Translations under genes and position numbers: made by a program
The notes under the pieces: generated by a model
Database searches by the model: none
What the model saw: only the letters and a program-made list of their open reading frames with translations
What the model was told of the DNA's origin: nothing
From: Arenimonas donghaensis DSM 18148 = HO3-R19
GTDB taxonomy: Bacteria; Pseudomonadota; Gammaproteobacteria; Xanthomonadales; Xanthomonadaceae
Reading direction: 5' to 3'
Assembly: GCF_000743535.1 (NCBI RefSeq)
Contig: NZ_AVCJ01000023.1
Coordinates: 62,001-126,000 of the forward strand
Length of the DNA stretch: 64,000 nucleotides
Shown here: positions 34,411 to 42,746 of the stretch, piece by piece
Layout of the letters: each line of letters begins with the position of its first letter
Position numbering within the stretch: position 1 is the stretch's first letter

Positions 34411-34425
34411 GCACTATGCTGGTGC
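34411..34425 (+). promoter_or_regulatory. NtrC-type box overlapping a -10 element upstream of ntrC
   Basis: GCAC-N7-GTGC within TGCACTATGCTGGTGCA is a 5-bp-arm dyad of NtrC type. The internal TATGCT (34415-34420) looks like a -10. Binding of NtrC here would block RNA polymerase, giving autorepression as at the E. coli glnL promoter. Confidence 0.7.
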
Positions 34426-34447
34426 AGTTGCAGCCCTGGTACCGACC

Positions 34448-35863
34448 ATGTCCGCCCGAACCGCCCAGCTCTGGGTCGTAGACGACGACCGCACCGTCCG
34501 CATCGTGCTGGCCCAGGCCCTGCGCGACGCCGGCTACCGGGTCGGGGCCTTCGAAGGTGCCTCCGAGGCGCTGGCGGCGCTGGCCGACGGCGAACGGCCG
34601 GACCTGGTGTTCACCGACGTGCGCATGCCCGGGCTCGATGGCCTGGCTTTCCTGGACCAGTTGAAGGAAGGGCATCCGGACCTGCCGGTGGTGGTGATGT
34701 CGGCCTACACCGACGTCGCCAGCACCGCGGGTGCCTTCCGCGGTGGCGCCCACGAATTCCTGTCCAAGCCTTTCGACCTGGACGAAGCGGTGGCGCTGGT
34801 GGAGCGTGCGCTGCCGCCCGAAGAGGCCGGCGAACCGGCCATCGAAACGACCAGCGGCGGCGACGAGCTCATCGGCGACACCCCGGCCATGCGCGAACTT
34901 TTCCGCGCCATCGGCCGCCTGGCGCAGGCGCCGCTGTCGGTGCTGGTCACCGGCGAAACCGGCACCGGCAAGGAGCTGGTGGCACGCGCCCTGCACCGCG
35001 AATCGCCGCGCGCGAAGGGGCCTTTCCTGGCGCTCAATACCGCCGCCATCCCGGCCGAACTGCTGGAGAGCGAACTGTTTGGCCACGAGGCCGGCGCCTT
35101 CACCGGCGCCAACAAGCGCCACGTCGGCCGCTTCGAGCAGGCCGATGGCGGCAGCCTGTTCCTGGACGAAATCGGCGACATGCCGGCCAACCTGCAGACC
35201 CGCCTGCTGCGCGTGCTGGCCGAAGGCGAGTTCTTCCGCGTCGGCGGCCGCGAACTGATCAAGGTGGACGTGCGCGTCATCGCCGCCACCCACCAGGACC
35301 TGGAAGCGAAGGTCCGCGACGGCGGCTTCCGCGCCGACCTGCTGCACCGGCTCGACGTGGTGCGCCTGCGCCTGCCGCCGCTGCGCGAACGCAAGGCCGA
35401 CGTGCCGGCCCTGGCCGCACGTTTCCTGGCCCAGGCTGGCGACGAACTCGACGCCACGGCCAAACGTTTCGACGCCGCCGCCCTGGAGCGCCTGCAAAAA
35501 CACGACTGGCCCGGCAACGTGCGCGAACTGGAAAACCTGTGCTGGCGACTGGCCGTGCTGGCCCCGGGCGACACCATCACGCCGCGCGACCTGGCCAAGG
35601 CCCTGGCCCGCGATCAATCTCCCGGCGCCCCGGCCTGGCAGCTGGCGCTGGCCAGCGAGGTGCGTGCCCGCCTCGATCGTGGCGACACCGGGCTGCACGC
35701 GCCGCTGCGCGAAGCCTTCGACCAGGTGTTGCTGGAAACCGCGCTCGAACACAGCGGTGGCCACCGCCAGAATGCCGCCGAACGGCTGGGCCTGGGCCGT
35801 AATACGATCACCCGCAAACTCGGCGCCCGGCCCCGGCGTGGCAAGCGCAAACCCGCGCCTTGA
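34448..35863 (+). CDS. glnG: Nitrogen regulator NtrC
   Basis: This 471-residue sigma-54 activator has a receiver domain (Asp57 phosphorylated, Lys107 conserved), a AAA+ domain with Walker A GETGTGKE (169-176), the sigma-54 contact loop GAFTGA (216-221) and Walker B GGSLFLDEIGDMP, and a Fis-type helix-turn-helix (A-E-R-L-G-L-G-R-N-T-I-T-R-K-L) at the C-terminus with a basic tail. All key residues are intact. ATG 34448 starts the receiver at the right place; the long open frame upstream covers the antisense of the beta-helix gene. It should act on the glnA boxes and its own promoter. Confidence 0.96.
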   Translation: MSARTAQLWVVDDDRTVRIVLAQALRDAGYRVGAFEGASEALAALADGERPDLVFTDVRMPGLDGLAFLDQLKEGHPDLPVVVMSAYTDVASTAGAFRGGAHEFLSKPFDLDEAVALVERALPPEEAGEPAIETTSGGDELIGDTPAMRELFRAIGRLAQAPLSVLVTGETGTGKELVARALHRESPRAKGPFLALNTAAIPAELLESELFGHEAGAFTGANKRHVGRFEQADGGSLFLDEIGDMPANLQTRLLRVLAEGEFFRVGGRELIKVDVRVIAATHQDLEAKVRDGGFRADLLHRLDVVRLRLPPLRERKADVPALAARFLAQAGDELDATAKRFDAAALERLQKHDWPGNVRELENLCWRLAVLAPGDTITPRDLAKALARDQSPGAPAWQLALASEVRARLDRGDTGLHAPLREAFDQVLLETALEHSGGHRQNAAERLGLGRNTITRKLGARPRRGKRKPAP

Positions 35864-35923
35864 CCCGGGGTTAAGCCGGCTGCTGTCACCCTCCCCGTTC
35901 GCATGCACGACCAAGGAGTCCCG

Positions 35924-36574
35924 ATGAAGACGACCACGACCCTGCTTGCCGCCGCCCTGTCACTGGCCCTTGCGGGCTGCAGCACCGAATCCGCGCCCGA
36001 CGTGCCGACGCCGGCACCGAACGCCGCGCCAGAAGCGCTGGCACCGGCCGACGACGCATCGGGCGCCGCCGGTGGCATCGCGCTCGCGGCGCAGGCCCGC
36101 GTCACCCTGGACCCGGTGCAGGAAAGCGGCGTGGGCGGCGAACTCACCTTCGACCCAGGCGAGGGCGGCCTGCGCCTGCACGGCCAGGTCACCGGCCTCG
36201 CGCCCGGCTCCGCGCACGGCTTCCACCTGCACGAAACCGGTGACTGCAGCGCCCCGGACGCCACCAGCGCCGGCGGCCACTTCAATCCCGACGACATGCA
36301 GCACGGCGACCGCCGGACCCCCGGTCCGCACCACGCCGGCGACATGCCCAACCTGGTCGCCGGCGACGACGGCGTCGCCCCGGTGGACGTGATCCTCGAG
36401 GGCCTGCAGATCGACGGCGAACCGATGCTCGACGTGGTCGGTCGCGCGGTCATCGTGCACGCCCAGGCCGACGACTACGCCAGCCAGCCCACCGGCAACG
36501 CCGGTGCCCGCATCGCCTGCGGCGTGGTCGAACTGAGCCAGCCGGCCCCGGTTTACGACGGCCCGGCCTCGTGA
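35924..36574 (+). CDS. sodC: Cu,Zn superoxide dismutase, lipoprotein form
   Basis: This 216-residue periplasmic enzyme converts superoxide to peroxide and oxygen. The lipobox LALAGC makes Cys19 the lipidated residue, so it is anchored in a membrane. Copper ligands are His101 and His103 (GFHLHE), bridging His119 (GGHFNP) and His179 (IVHA). Zinc ligands lie in HGDRRTPGPHHAGD (His127, His136 or 137, Asp140). Cys108 and Cys199 fit the conserved disulfide. AAGGAG sits six bases before ATG 35924. The stop overlaps the next gene's GTG start. Confidence 0.95.
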   Translation: MKTTTTLLAAALSLALAGCSTESAPDVPTPAPNAAPEALAPADDASGAAGGIALAAQARVTLDPVQESGVGGELTFDPGEGGLRLHGQVTGLAPGSAHGFHLHETGDCSAPDATSAGGHFNPDDMQHGDRRTPGPHHAGDMPNLVAGDDGVAPVDVILEGLQIDGEPMLDVVGRAVIVHAQADDYASQPTGNAGARIACGVVELSQPAPVYDGPAS

Positions 36575-37035
36575 CCGACGGCGACTGGCGAATCCGCGCG
36601 GCGGACGACGGCGACGTCGCCCGCCTGCGCGACTGGGCCGTGGCCATGGCCTGGGAAACCGAACACAAGGCACTCGACCCGGCCACGGTCGACGCCGGAA
36701 TCCGCGCCGTGCTGGCCGAGCCGCGTCGCGGCGCCTACCTGGTGGCCGAACACCACGGTGAGCCGGCCGGTACGCTCATGCTCACCTACGAGTGGAGCGA
36801 CTGGCGCAACGGCGACTGGTGGTGGATCCAGAGTGTCTACGTGGACCCGGCCTTCCGGCGCTGCGGCTGCTACGCCGCGCTGTACCGCCACGTCCTGGCA
36901 CGCGCCCAGGCCAGTCCGGAGGTTTGCGGCATCCGCCTGTACGTCGAACGCGACAACGCCGTCGCGCAAAAGACCTACGAAACCCTGGGCATGGCCGACG
37001 CCGGCTACCGGATGTACGAAGCGCCGACCCGCTGA
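36571..37035 (+). CDS. GNAT-family N-acetyltransferase
   Basis: This 154-residue acetyltransferase begins with GTG in a GTGA overlap with the sodC stop, so it is translationally coupled. The acetyl-CoA site is V-D-P-A-F-R-R-C-G-C-Y-A-A-L-Y (about residues 91-105), with Cys in place of Gly at one turn of the usual R-x-x-G-x-G/A. The C-terminus carries LYVERDNAVAQKTYETLGM, typical of the family. Substrate unknown. Confidence 0.88.
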   Translation: MTDGDWRIRAADDGDVARLRDWAVAMAWETEHKALDPATVDAGIRAVLAEPRRGAYLVAEHHGEPAGTLMLTYEWSDWRNGDWWWIQSVYVDPAFRRCGCYAALYRHVLARAQASPEVCGIRLYVERDNAVAQKTYETLGMADAGYRMYEAPTR

Positions 37036-37042
37036 GCCGGCG

Positions 37043-38947
37043 CTAGAGCCGTTCGCGCCAGGCCTGGAACATCAGCACGCCCCACAGGTGGGTGTGCCAT
37101 TTGCGTTCGCCGTCGAGGAAAGCTTTCCAGGTGCGGCGGATCGGCGCCGGGTCGAAATGGCCTTCCTCGCGCAGCCGCGTCTCGCTCAGCTGCGCTTCGG
37201 CCCAGTCGCGCAGCGGACCCTGCAGCCAGTCACCCACCGGCGCCCCGAACCCCGTCTTCGGATGCTGGACCAGCGCTTTGGGCAGGTAGCGCAGCAGCAG
37301 CTGCCGGGGCAGCCACTTGAGCTCGCCGCGGCGATATTTCATCCGCAGCGGCAGGGTCCAGGCGAAGCTGGCCACGCGCCAGTCCAGCAGCGGCGCGCGG
37401 GCCTCCAGCGACGCCGCCATGCTCGCCCGGTCCACCTTGGCCAGGATGTCCTCGGGCAGGTAGCAGGCGATGTCCATCGCCATCAGCGCGTCGCCGGGCG
37501 TGCCGACGCCGGGCAGGGCGGCGGGATCGTCGTAGGCGGTCTTGCGCCGGTGCGCGCCGATCACCACCGCTTCGGGCAGGCGCCAGCGTGTCATGCGGTT
37601 GCGTGCGTGGCCCTGCAGGTCGCCCGCACGCAGCTCCGCGCGCAGCGCCGCCAGGCCGCCCATGCGCGCGGGTTCGCCGGGTTCGCCGATGCGGTTGGCC
37701 AGCATCGAGCGTGGCAGCTTGCGCAGCCAGGCGTCGTTGCGCAGGGTGCGGGCATAGCGCGAATAGCCGAAGAACAGCTCATCGCCGCCATCGCCCGACA
37801 GGGCAACGGTGACGTGCTTGCGGGTCAGCGCGCACAGCAGGGCGGTGGGCACCTGCGACGAGTCGGCGAAAGGCTCGTCGAAGATGTCCGGCAGCGACGG
37901 CACGAGATCCAGCGCCGCCTGGCCGTCCACGCGCAGTTCGGTGTGGTCGGTGCCCAGGTGCGCCGCGACGCGGGCGGCGTGGGCACTTTCGTCGTGGCGC
38001 AGGTTGTCGAAGCCGATGGAAAAACTGCGCACCGGCCGCGCCGACTGCACCTGCATCATCGCCGTCACCAGGGAGGAATCGGTGCCGCCGGACAGGAAGG
38101 TGCCCAGCGGGACGTCGGCCTCCATGCGCATCGCGGTCGCCTCGCGCAGCAGCACGTCCAGCGTGTCCAGGGCCTCCTGGTCGCCGCCGGCGAACCCGTG
38201 GGCGATGGCTTCGCGCTGGGCGGCGAGGGCGTCGAACCAGCGCTGCGGCGAATGCACCGGGTCCAGGGAACCGGGCCCGGCCTGCAGCGCCGCGGTATCG
38301 AGGCTGAGCAGCGAACCGGACGGCAGCTTGTACACGCCGCGCAGGATCGACCACGGCGCCGGGATGTAGTCGAGCCGCAGCAGCAGCGCCAGCGAATCGG
38401 GGTCGACGCGCGCCTCCAGCGCCGGATGGGCGCGCAGCGCCGACAGCTCGCTGCCGAACACCAGCGCGCCGTCGCCGCTGAAGCCGTAGTACAGCGGTTT
38501 CTTGCCCATGCGGTCGCGCGCCAGCCAGAGCCGGCGCTGCTTGCGGTCCCAGGCGGCCAGGGCCAGCATGCCGTTGGCTTTTTGCAGGCTCTCGGCCACG
38601 CCCCATTCGGCGATGGCGGAGAGCAGCACTTCGGTATCGGAGTGGCCGCGGAAGCCATGGCCCAGGGTCGCCAGCTCCGCCCGCAGCGCGCCGTGGTTGT
38701 AGATCTCGCCGTTGAAGATAATCGCCCAGCGGCCGTCGCGCGACAGCATCGGCTGGTGGCCTTCGGCGCTCAGGTCCAGGATGGAAAGTCGCCGGTGCGA
38801 CAGCACCAGGCCAGCGCCGGGATCGGCCCAGGTGCCGGCATCGTCCGGGCCGCGATGGGCGATGGCCTCGCCCTGGCGTGCGCCCAGGGCATGCAGCGAC
38901 GCGTCGTCGCGCGCCTCCGGGAACCAGCTGCCGGCGATTCCACACAT
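37043..38947 (-). CDS. asnB: Asparagine-synthetase-type amidotransferase (AsnB family)
   Basis: This 634-residue glutamine-dependent enzyme has Cys2 as nucleophile (MCGIAG), the class II amidotransferase motifs IAHRGPDD and FNGEIYN, and a synthetase domain with the PP-loop LSGGTDSS (usually SGGLDSS). S-G-D-G-G-D-E-L-F-F-G-Y follows. It sits next to two surface-polysaccharide-type genes on the locus, as do AsnB-like proteins that amidate sugar acids in O-antigen or capsule. Either free asparagine synthesis or sugar amidation is possible. Three bases separate it from the upstream glycosyltransferase. Confidence 0.9.
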   Translation of the reverse strand: MCGIAGSWFPEARDDASLHALGARQGEAIAHRGPDDAGTWADPGAGLVLSHRRLSILDLSAEGHQPMLSRDGRWAIIFNGEIYNHGALRAELATLGHGFRGHSDTEVLLSAIAEWGVAESLQKANGMLALAAWDRKQRRLWLARDRMGKKPLYYGFSGDGALVFGSELSALRAHPALEARVDPDSLALLLRLDYIPAPWSILRGVYKLPSGSLLSLDTAALQAGPGSLDPVHSPQRWFDALAAQREAIAHGFAGGDQEALDTLDVLLREATAMRMEADVPLGTFLSGGTDSSLVTAMMQVQSARPVRSFSIGFDNLRHDESAHAARVAAHLGTDHTELRVDGQAALDLVPSLPDIFDEPFADSSQVPTALLCALTRKHVTVALSGDGGDELFFGYSRYARTLRNDAWLRKLPRSMLANRIGEPGEPARMGGLAALRAELRAGDLQGHARNRMTRWRLPEAVVIGAHRRKTAYDDPAALPGVGTPGDALMAMDIACYLPEDILAKVDRASMAASLEARAPLLDWRVASFAWTLPLRMKYRRGELKWLPRQLLLRYLPKALVQHPKTGFGAPVGDWLQGPLRDWAEAQLSETRLREEGHFDPAPIRRTWKAFLDGERKWHTHLWGVLMFQAWRERL

Positions 38948-38950
38948 GGT

Positions 38951-39739
38951 TCAGCGCGCCTGTCCCGGCGGGTCCACCACCGGCTGTTTGTTCTGCAGCA
39001 TCCACAGCATGATGGTCTTCTGGCGCACGTAGTTGGCGCGCACGTAGGCGTAGACCAGGCCATGCCAGCCGTCCAGGAAGCCGGCACGCAGCACGTAGCC
39101 GCGCCAGAAGCGCCAGGCCGGCGACAGCACCAGGCGCGCCAGGCTGGCGCGCTTGCCGCGCTTGAAGTCGTGTTCGGCCATCATCCGGGCGTAGCGCTGG
39201 GTTTTTGCCAGCTGCTGTTCCAGCGACCGGTAGGGGAAGTGAAGCAGGTCGCCGGCCAGCGTGCGCACCGGCCCGTCGACGCTCGCGGCCTCGTGGATCT
39301 CGCGCGCGCCACGCCAGCCGCCGCGGCGACGGTCGAACAGGCGCAGCACCCGGTCGGGATAGGCGTTGCCGTGCCGCAGGAAGCGGCCGAAATAATTGGT
39401 AAGCCGTGCAAAGCGGTAGCCGGCGGCGTGTTCGAAGCCCAGCACCTGTTCGGCCCGGATGCTCGCGCGCAGGACCTCGTCGACGCGCTCGTCGGCGTCC
39501 AGGCACAGCACCCAATCGTGCGCGGCCTGCTCGATGGCGAATTGCTTCTGGCTGCGAAAACCCTCGAACGGCCGTTCGAACACCCGCGCACCGGCCTGGC
39601 GCGCCATGGCCGCGGTGGCGTCGGTCGAACCCGAGTCCACCACCACGATCTCGTCGCAGAACGCCAGCGACGCGAGGCAGTCGGCCAGGCGCGCTGCTTC
39701 GTTGAAGGTGATAATGCAGGCCGATAGGCGAGGCGACAT
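38951..39739 (-). CDS. Family 2 glycosyltransferase, WaaE/KdtX-like
   Basis: This 262-residue cytoplasmic glycosyltransferase has the GT-A opening L-S-A-C-I-I-T-F-N-E-A, then E-I-V-V-V-D-S-G-S-T-D-A-T, and the metal-binding V-L-C-L-D-A-D-E-R-V (about residues 76-85). Its length and the motif arrangement match the WaaE/KdtX group that adds a sugar to the lipopolysaccharide inner core. It is upstream of the asnB-like gene in one minus-strand operon. Its start codon abuts the divergent gene at 39756. Confidence 0.88.
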   Translation of the reverse strand: MSPRLSACIITFNEAARLADCLASLAFCDEIVVVDSGSTDATAAMARQAGARVFERPFEGFRSQKQFAIEQAAHDWVLCLDADERVDEVLRASIRAEQVLGFEHAAGYRFARLTNYFGRFLRHGNAYPDRVLRLFDRRRGGWRGAREIHEAASVDGPVRTLAGDLLHFPYRSLEQQLAKTQRYARMMAEHDFKRGKRASLARLVLSPAWRFWRGYVLRAGFLDGWHGLVYAYVRANYVRQKTIMLWMLQNKQPVVDPPGQAR

Positions 39740-39755
39740 GGCCGGAGGGCTGTTG

Positions 39756-40805
39756 ATGGCGGATTACCTGTTGTTCGCGACCGAGCGCTACGCTCTCCCC
39801 ATTCTGTGCCCGCTGGCGGAAACGCTGCAAGCACGGGGGCACGGGGTACATACGCTGTTCATCCGCGGTGCCGCGGGCGCGACCCTGCCGGCGCCTGCGC
39901 GGCCGGTGGACGTACGTGAAGCCGTGGCCTTGCGGCCGCGCGCGGTCTTGAGCGCCGCCAACGACGTGCCCGGCTTCATCGCCGGTGCCAAGGTGCAGCT
40001 CTTCCACGGTTTCAACGTCGAAAAGCGCAGCGACAGCCGCGGCCACTTCCGCGTGCGCGGTCAGTTCGACCTCTACTGCACGCAGGGCCCGGCGACCACC
40101 GCGCCGTTCCAGGCGCTGGCCGCGAAGGCCGGGCACTTCGCGGTGGTCGAAACCGGCTGGCCCAAGCTCGATCCGCTGTTCCGCGCCGAGGATGCGCTGG
40201 CGACCACGCTGCGCGCGGGCGCGTCGGGCCGGCCGGTGGTCTTGTTCGCCTCCACCTTCACCGAACGTCTGAGCGCGGCGCCGCACCTGTTCGACGCGAT
40301 CGCCGCCGAGGTGGCGCGCGGCGAACGCTTCTGGCTGCTGACCCTGCATCCCAAGTGCGCGCCGGCGCTGTTCGAACGCTACCGTTCACTGGCGGGCGCC
40401 AACGCGGCCTTCGTCGAAACCGAACAGCTGGTCAGCGCCCAGCGCGCGGCCGACGTGCTGCTGGCCGACACCACGTCGGTGGTCTCGGAGTTCGTGGTGC
40501 AACGCAAGCCCGTGGTCACTTTCCGCAACCGTGCGCCCAAACCGCACATGCTCGATTTCGACGATCCGGCGCGCTTGGGCGAACAGCTGGCGGCCGCCTT
40601 CGCGCCGGACCCGGCGCGCGATGCCGCCATTGCCGCCTATGCCGACAGCATCCACCCCTGGCGCGATGGCCGCTCCAGCGAACGCGTGCTCGCCGCCACC
40701 GACGCCCTGTTGGCCGGCGAGTTCGGCAGGCTTCGGCGCAAGCCCCTGGCCGGCGCCTGGCGCAGCCTCAAGCTGCGCCGCGAACTGGGCTACTGGGGCC
40801 GCTGA
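39756..40805 (+). CDS. CDP-glycerol glycerophosphotransferase-like protein
   Basis: This 349-residue protein resembles the GT-B-type C-terminal part of TagB/TagF enzymes: L-F-H-G-F-N-V-E-K-R (about 76-85), V-V-E-T-G-W-P-K-L-D-P-L-F, T-L-H-P-K-C, and D-V-L-L-A-D-T-T-S-V-V-S-E-F with the acceptor-site aspartate. In Gram-negatives such proteins may add glycerol phosphate or other groups to surface glycans. I chose ATG 39756, with GGAGG eight bases before; the in-frame ATG at 39738 overlaps the divergent glycosyltransferase start. It converges on the next gene with six bases between stops. Confidence 0.78.
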   Translation: MADYLLFATERYALPILCPLAETLQARGHGVHTLFIRGAAGATLPAPARPVDVREAVALRPRAVLSAANDVPGFIAGAKVQLFHGFNVEKRSDSRGHFRVRGQFDLYCTQGPATTAPFQALAAKAGHFAVVETGWPKLDPLFRAEDALATTLRAGASGRPVVLFASTFTERLSAAPHLFDAIAAEVARGERFWLLTLHPKCAPALFERYRSLAGANAAFVETEQLVSAQRAADVLLADTTSVVSEFVVQRKPVVTFRNRAPKPHMLDFDDPARLGEQLAAAFAPDPARDAAIAAYADSIHPWRDGRSSERVLAATDALLAGEFGRLRRKPLAGAWRSLKLRRELGYWGR

Positions 40806-40811
40806 GAGGTT

Positions 40812-41687
40812 TCATTCCGCCAGGATTTCGCGCGGGTCGCGCCCGGCCGGGCAGTGGTCGAAGGTGACGCGGATGCCGTGGGCCTCGAGCAGCGCGGCGA
40901 ACTGGCGCTGGCGCATCTGGAAGCGTTCGAAGCCCCGGGCCAGCCGCGCGGCGTCGGTATCGGCCGGTGCGAAGCCGCCCTCGGCCCAGGCGTCGATATC
41001 CAGCAACGCCATGCGCACGGCGCCGTCGGCATAACGCGCCAGGGGTTCGGGCGGGGCATCGAGCCACTGCTCGCTCTGCGGCGCCAGCAGGGCGGCCTCG
41101 AGCAGCGGCCACAGTGCGGCGACCCCGGCGTGTTCGTACTGCAGCGCCATCATCGCCACCAGGTCATTGAGGGTCAGCAGGCGCGCGTGTTCCACCGGGA
41201 CTTCGAAGGCCGACTGCGCCAGCAGCGCGGTTTCGGCGCCGGCCATGCCGGTGTCGAGCAGGACTTGTTCGAGCTGTTCGCCCACCGGGGCAACGGCCTG
41301 CGGCTCGCCGCGCAGCAGGATCGGCAGCAGCTTGAGCGGACCGCCGGCGAAAGCCGGGTCCGGCGCCAGCGCGGCGGGCAAGCCGTCGCTGCCGGCACCG
41401 AAGCCGATCACCTGGCCGCCGCCGGCGCCCGGCGCGCGTGCGGCCAACCGGCCCAGCTCGGCGTGCAGCGGATAACCCGGGCGCAGCAATTCCACCGGAT
41501 CGAACAGGCCGGCCACCAGCACCAGGTCCAGGTCTTCGGCGCCGGGCGCCAGCCGGGCCAGGTCCTGCGCGACGCGTCCGGCTAGCTCGCCGGCGGCCTG
41601 CACGCCGATCGCCACGCGGCCCGGTTCGGCGCCGGGCGTGAGTTCAAGGGCAAGGGCCGCCAGGACGCTCAGGTCGGGTTTGGACAT
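40812..41687 (-). CDS. Conserved-looking cytoplasmic protein of unknown function
   Basis: This 291-residue protein lacks a signal peptide or membrane segments and is rich in alanine, leucine and glycine. A glycine-rich stretch (G-A-G-G-G-Q-V-I-G-F-G-A-G-S-D-G, about residues 86-101) might bind a nucleotide or phosphate but is not a known motif. The ATG at 41687 is 80 bases from the divergent methyltransferase start, with a strong palindrome between. I do not recognise the family. Confidence 0.7.
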   Translation of the reverse strand: MSKPDLSVLAALALELTPGAEPGRVAIGVQAAGELAGRVAQDLARLAPGAEDLDLVLVAGLFDPVELLRPGYPLHAELGRLAARAPGAGGGQVIGFGAGSDGLPAALAPDPAFAGGPLKLLPILLRGEPQAVAPVGEQLEQVLLDTGMAGAETALLAQSAFEVPVEHARLLTLNDLVAMMALQYEHAGVAALWPLLEAALLAPQSEQWLDAPPEPLARYADGAVRMALLDIDAWAEGGFAPADTDAARLARGFERFQMRQRQFAALLEAHGIRVTFDHCPAGRDPREILAE

Positions 41688-41706
41688 ACGGGTGCGTGCG
41701 GTGTCG

Positions 41707-41728
41707 GGGTATGATTCCCATCATACCC
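41707..41728. promoter_or_regulatory. Perfect operator-like palindrome between divergent genes
   Basis: GGGTATGAT-TCCC-ATCATACCC is a 9-base perfect dyad. TATGAT is present on both strands (41710-41715 plus, 41725-41720 minus), so each arm could be the -10 of one of the two divergent genes (starts 41687 and 41768). A regulator bound here would control both. Confidence 0.65.
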
Positions 41729-41767
41729 ATCGAAACGTGGACGGCTGGTCCCCCGACCGCCGCAGGC

Positions 41768-42712
41768 ATGGATTTCCAAGACTACAAATCCTTCTGGAAC
41801 GACAAGGCCAGCACGCCGCGCGGCGCGCTGGTGGCGGTGGACGGCAGCCACGACGAGCGCACGGTCCGGCTCACCGGCGCCTTCTCGGCGGCCCAGGCGC
41901 GGGCCGCGCTCGACCTGCAGGCGGCCGACCGGGTCTTCGAACTCGGCTGCGGCGTTGGCCGCATCGGCCGCGAACTGGCGGGCGAAGTCGCCCACTGGCA
42001 TGGCCTGGACATCAGCGAAAACATGCTCGGCGTCGCCCGCGAGCGCCTGGCCGGCACCGGCGACTGCGCGTTCAGCCCGCTGCAGGGTCCGCGCCTGGAC
42101 GCGCTGGGCGACGCGTCGATGGACAAGGGTTATTGCGTCGCCGTGTTCATCCACATGGACAAGGAAGACTTCGTGCTCTACCTGCGCGACGTCGCCCGCG
42201 TGCTGCGTCCCGGCGGCCTGTTCTACTTCGACCACTGGAACCTGGCCCACCCGGTCGGCTGGCGTCGCTTCGCGCTCGAGTTCGAGCAGGCCGCGCGGCT
42301 GCCGGCGGGGCAGCGCAAGGACGTCGCCCGCAACCAGTTCGTGGTGCCGCAGGAAGTCGAGGCCTACGTGCGCGGCGTCGGCCTGGAGCCGGTGCTGGTG
42401 CTCGACGACTCGCCCTGCGTGCAGGTCGTGGCGCGCAAGCCCGACGGCGATGCGCTGGCCGGCGCGCGCGAGGCCGAACGCCTGCGCAACGCCGCGCCGC
42501 GCATCAGCTACGGCGAGCAGTGGACGACCTATTTCGATGCCATCGTGGCCGACGAAGCCGAGGCCCGGGGCCCGCGCCGCCTGGTGGCGCTGCTGGCCGC
42601 GCGTCCCGCCGACGACCCGGTGGCCCGCATGTTCCGCGCCTGGATCCACGGGGCCTGGCAGTCCCGTCCCGACTGGGGCCCGCTGCCCGCCGACCTCGAC
42701 CCCGCCGCATGA
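41768..42712 (+). CDS. Class I SAM-dependent methyltransferase
   Basis: This 314-residue protein has the SAM-binding glycine loop V-F-E-L-G-C-G-V-G-R-I-G-R (about residues 57-69), then L-D-I-S-E-N-M-L for the ribose contact, and motif IV-like M-D-K-G-Y-C-V-A-V-F-I-H-M (about 119-131). The substrate cannot be told; the C-terminal 110 residues are outside the common core. The downstream thiolase starts 34 bases later with its own ribosome site. Confidence 0.85.
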   Translation: MDFQDYKSFWNDKASTPRGALVAVDGSHDERTVRLTGAFSAAQARAALDLQAADRVFELGCGVGRIGRELAGEVAHWHGLDISENMLGVARERLAGTGDCAFSPLQGPRLDALGDASMDKGYCVAVFIHMDKEDFVLYLRDVARVLRPGGLFYFDHWNLAHPVGWRRFALEFEQAARLPAGQRKDVARNQFVVPQEVEAYVRGVGLEPVLVLDDSPCVQVVARKPDGDALAGAREAERLRNAAPRISYGEQWTTYFDAIVADEAEARGPRRLVALLAARPADDPVARMFRAWIHGAWQSRPDWGPLPADLDPAA

Positions 42713-42746
42713 CCCCCCGAACAAGTTCGAGCAAGGAGTGAACCGC

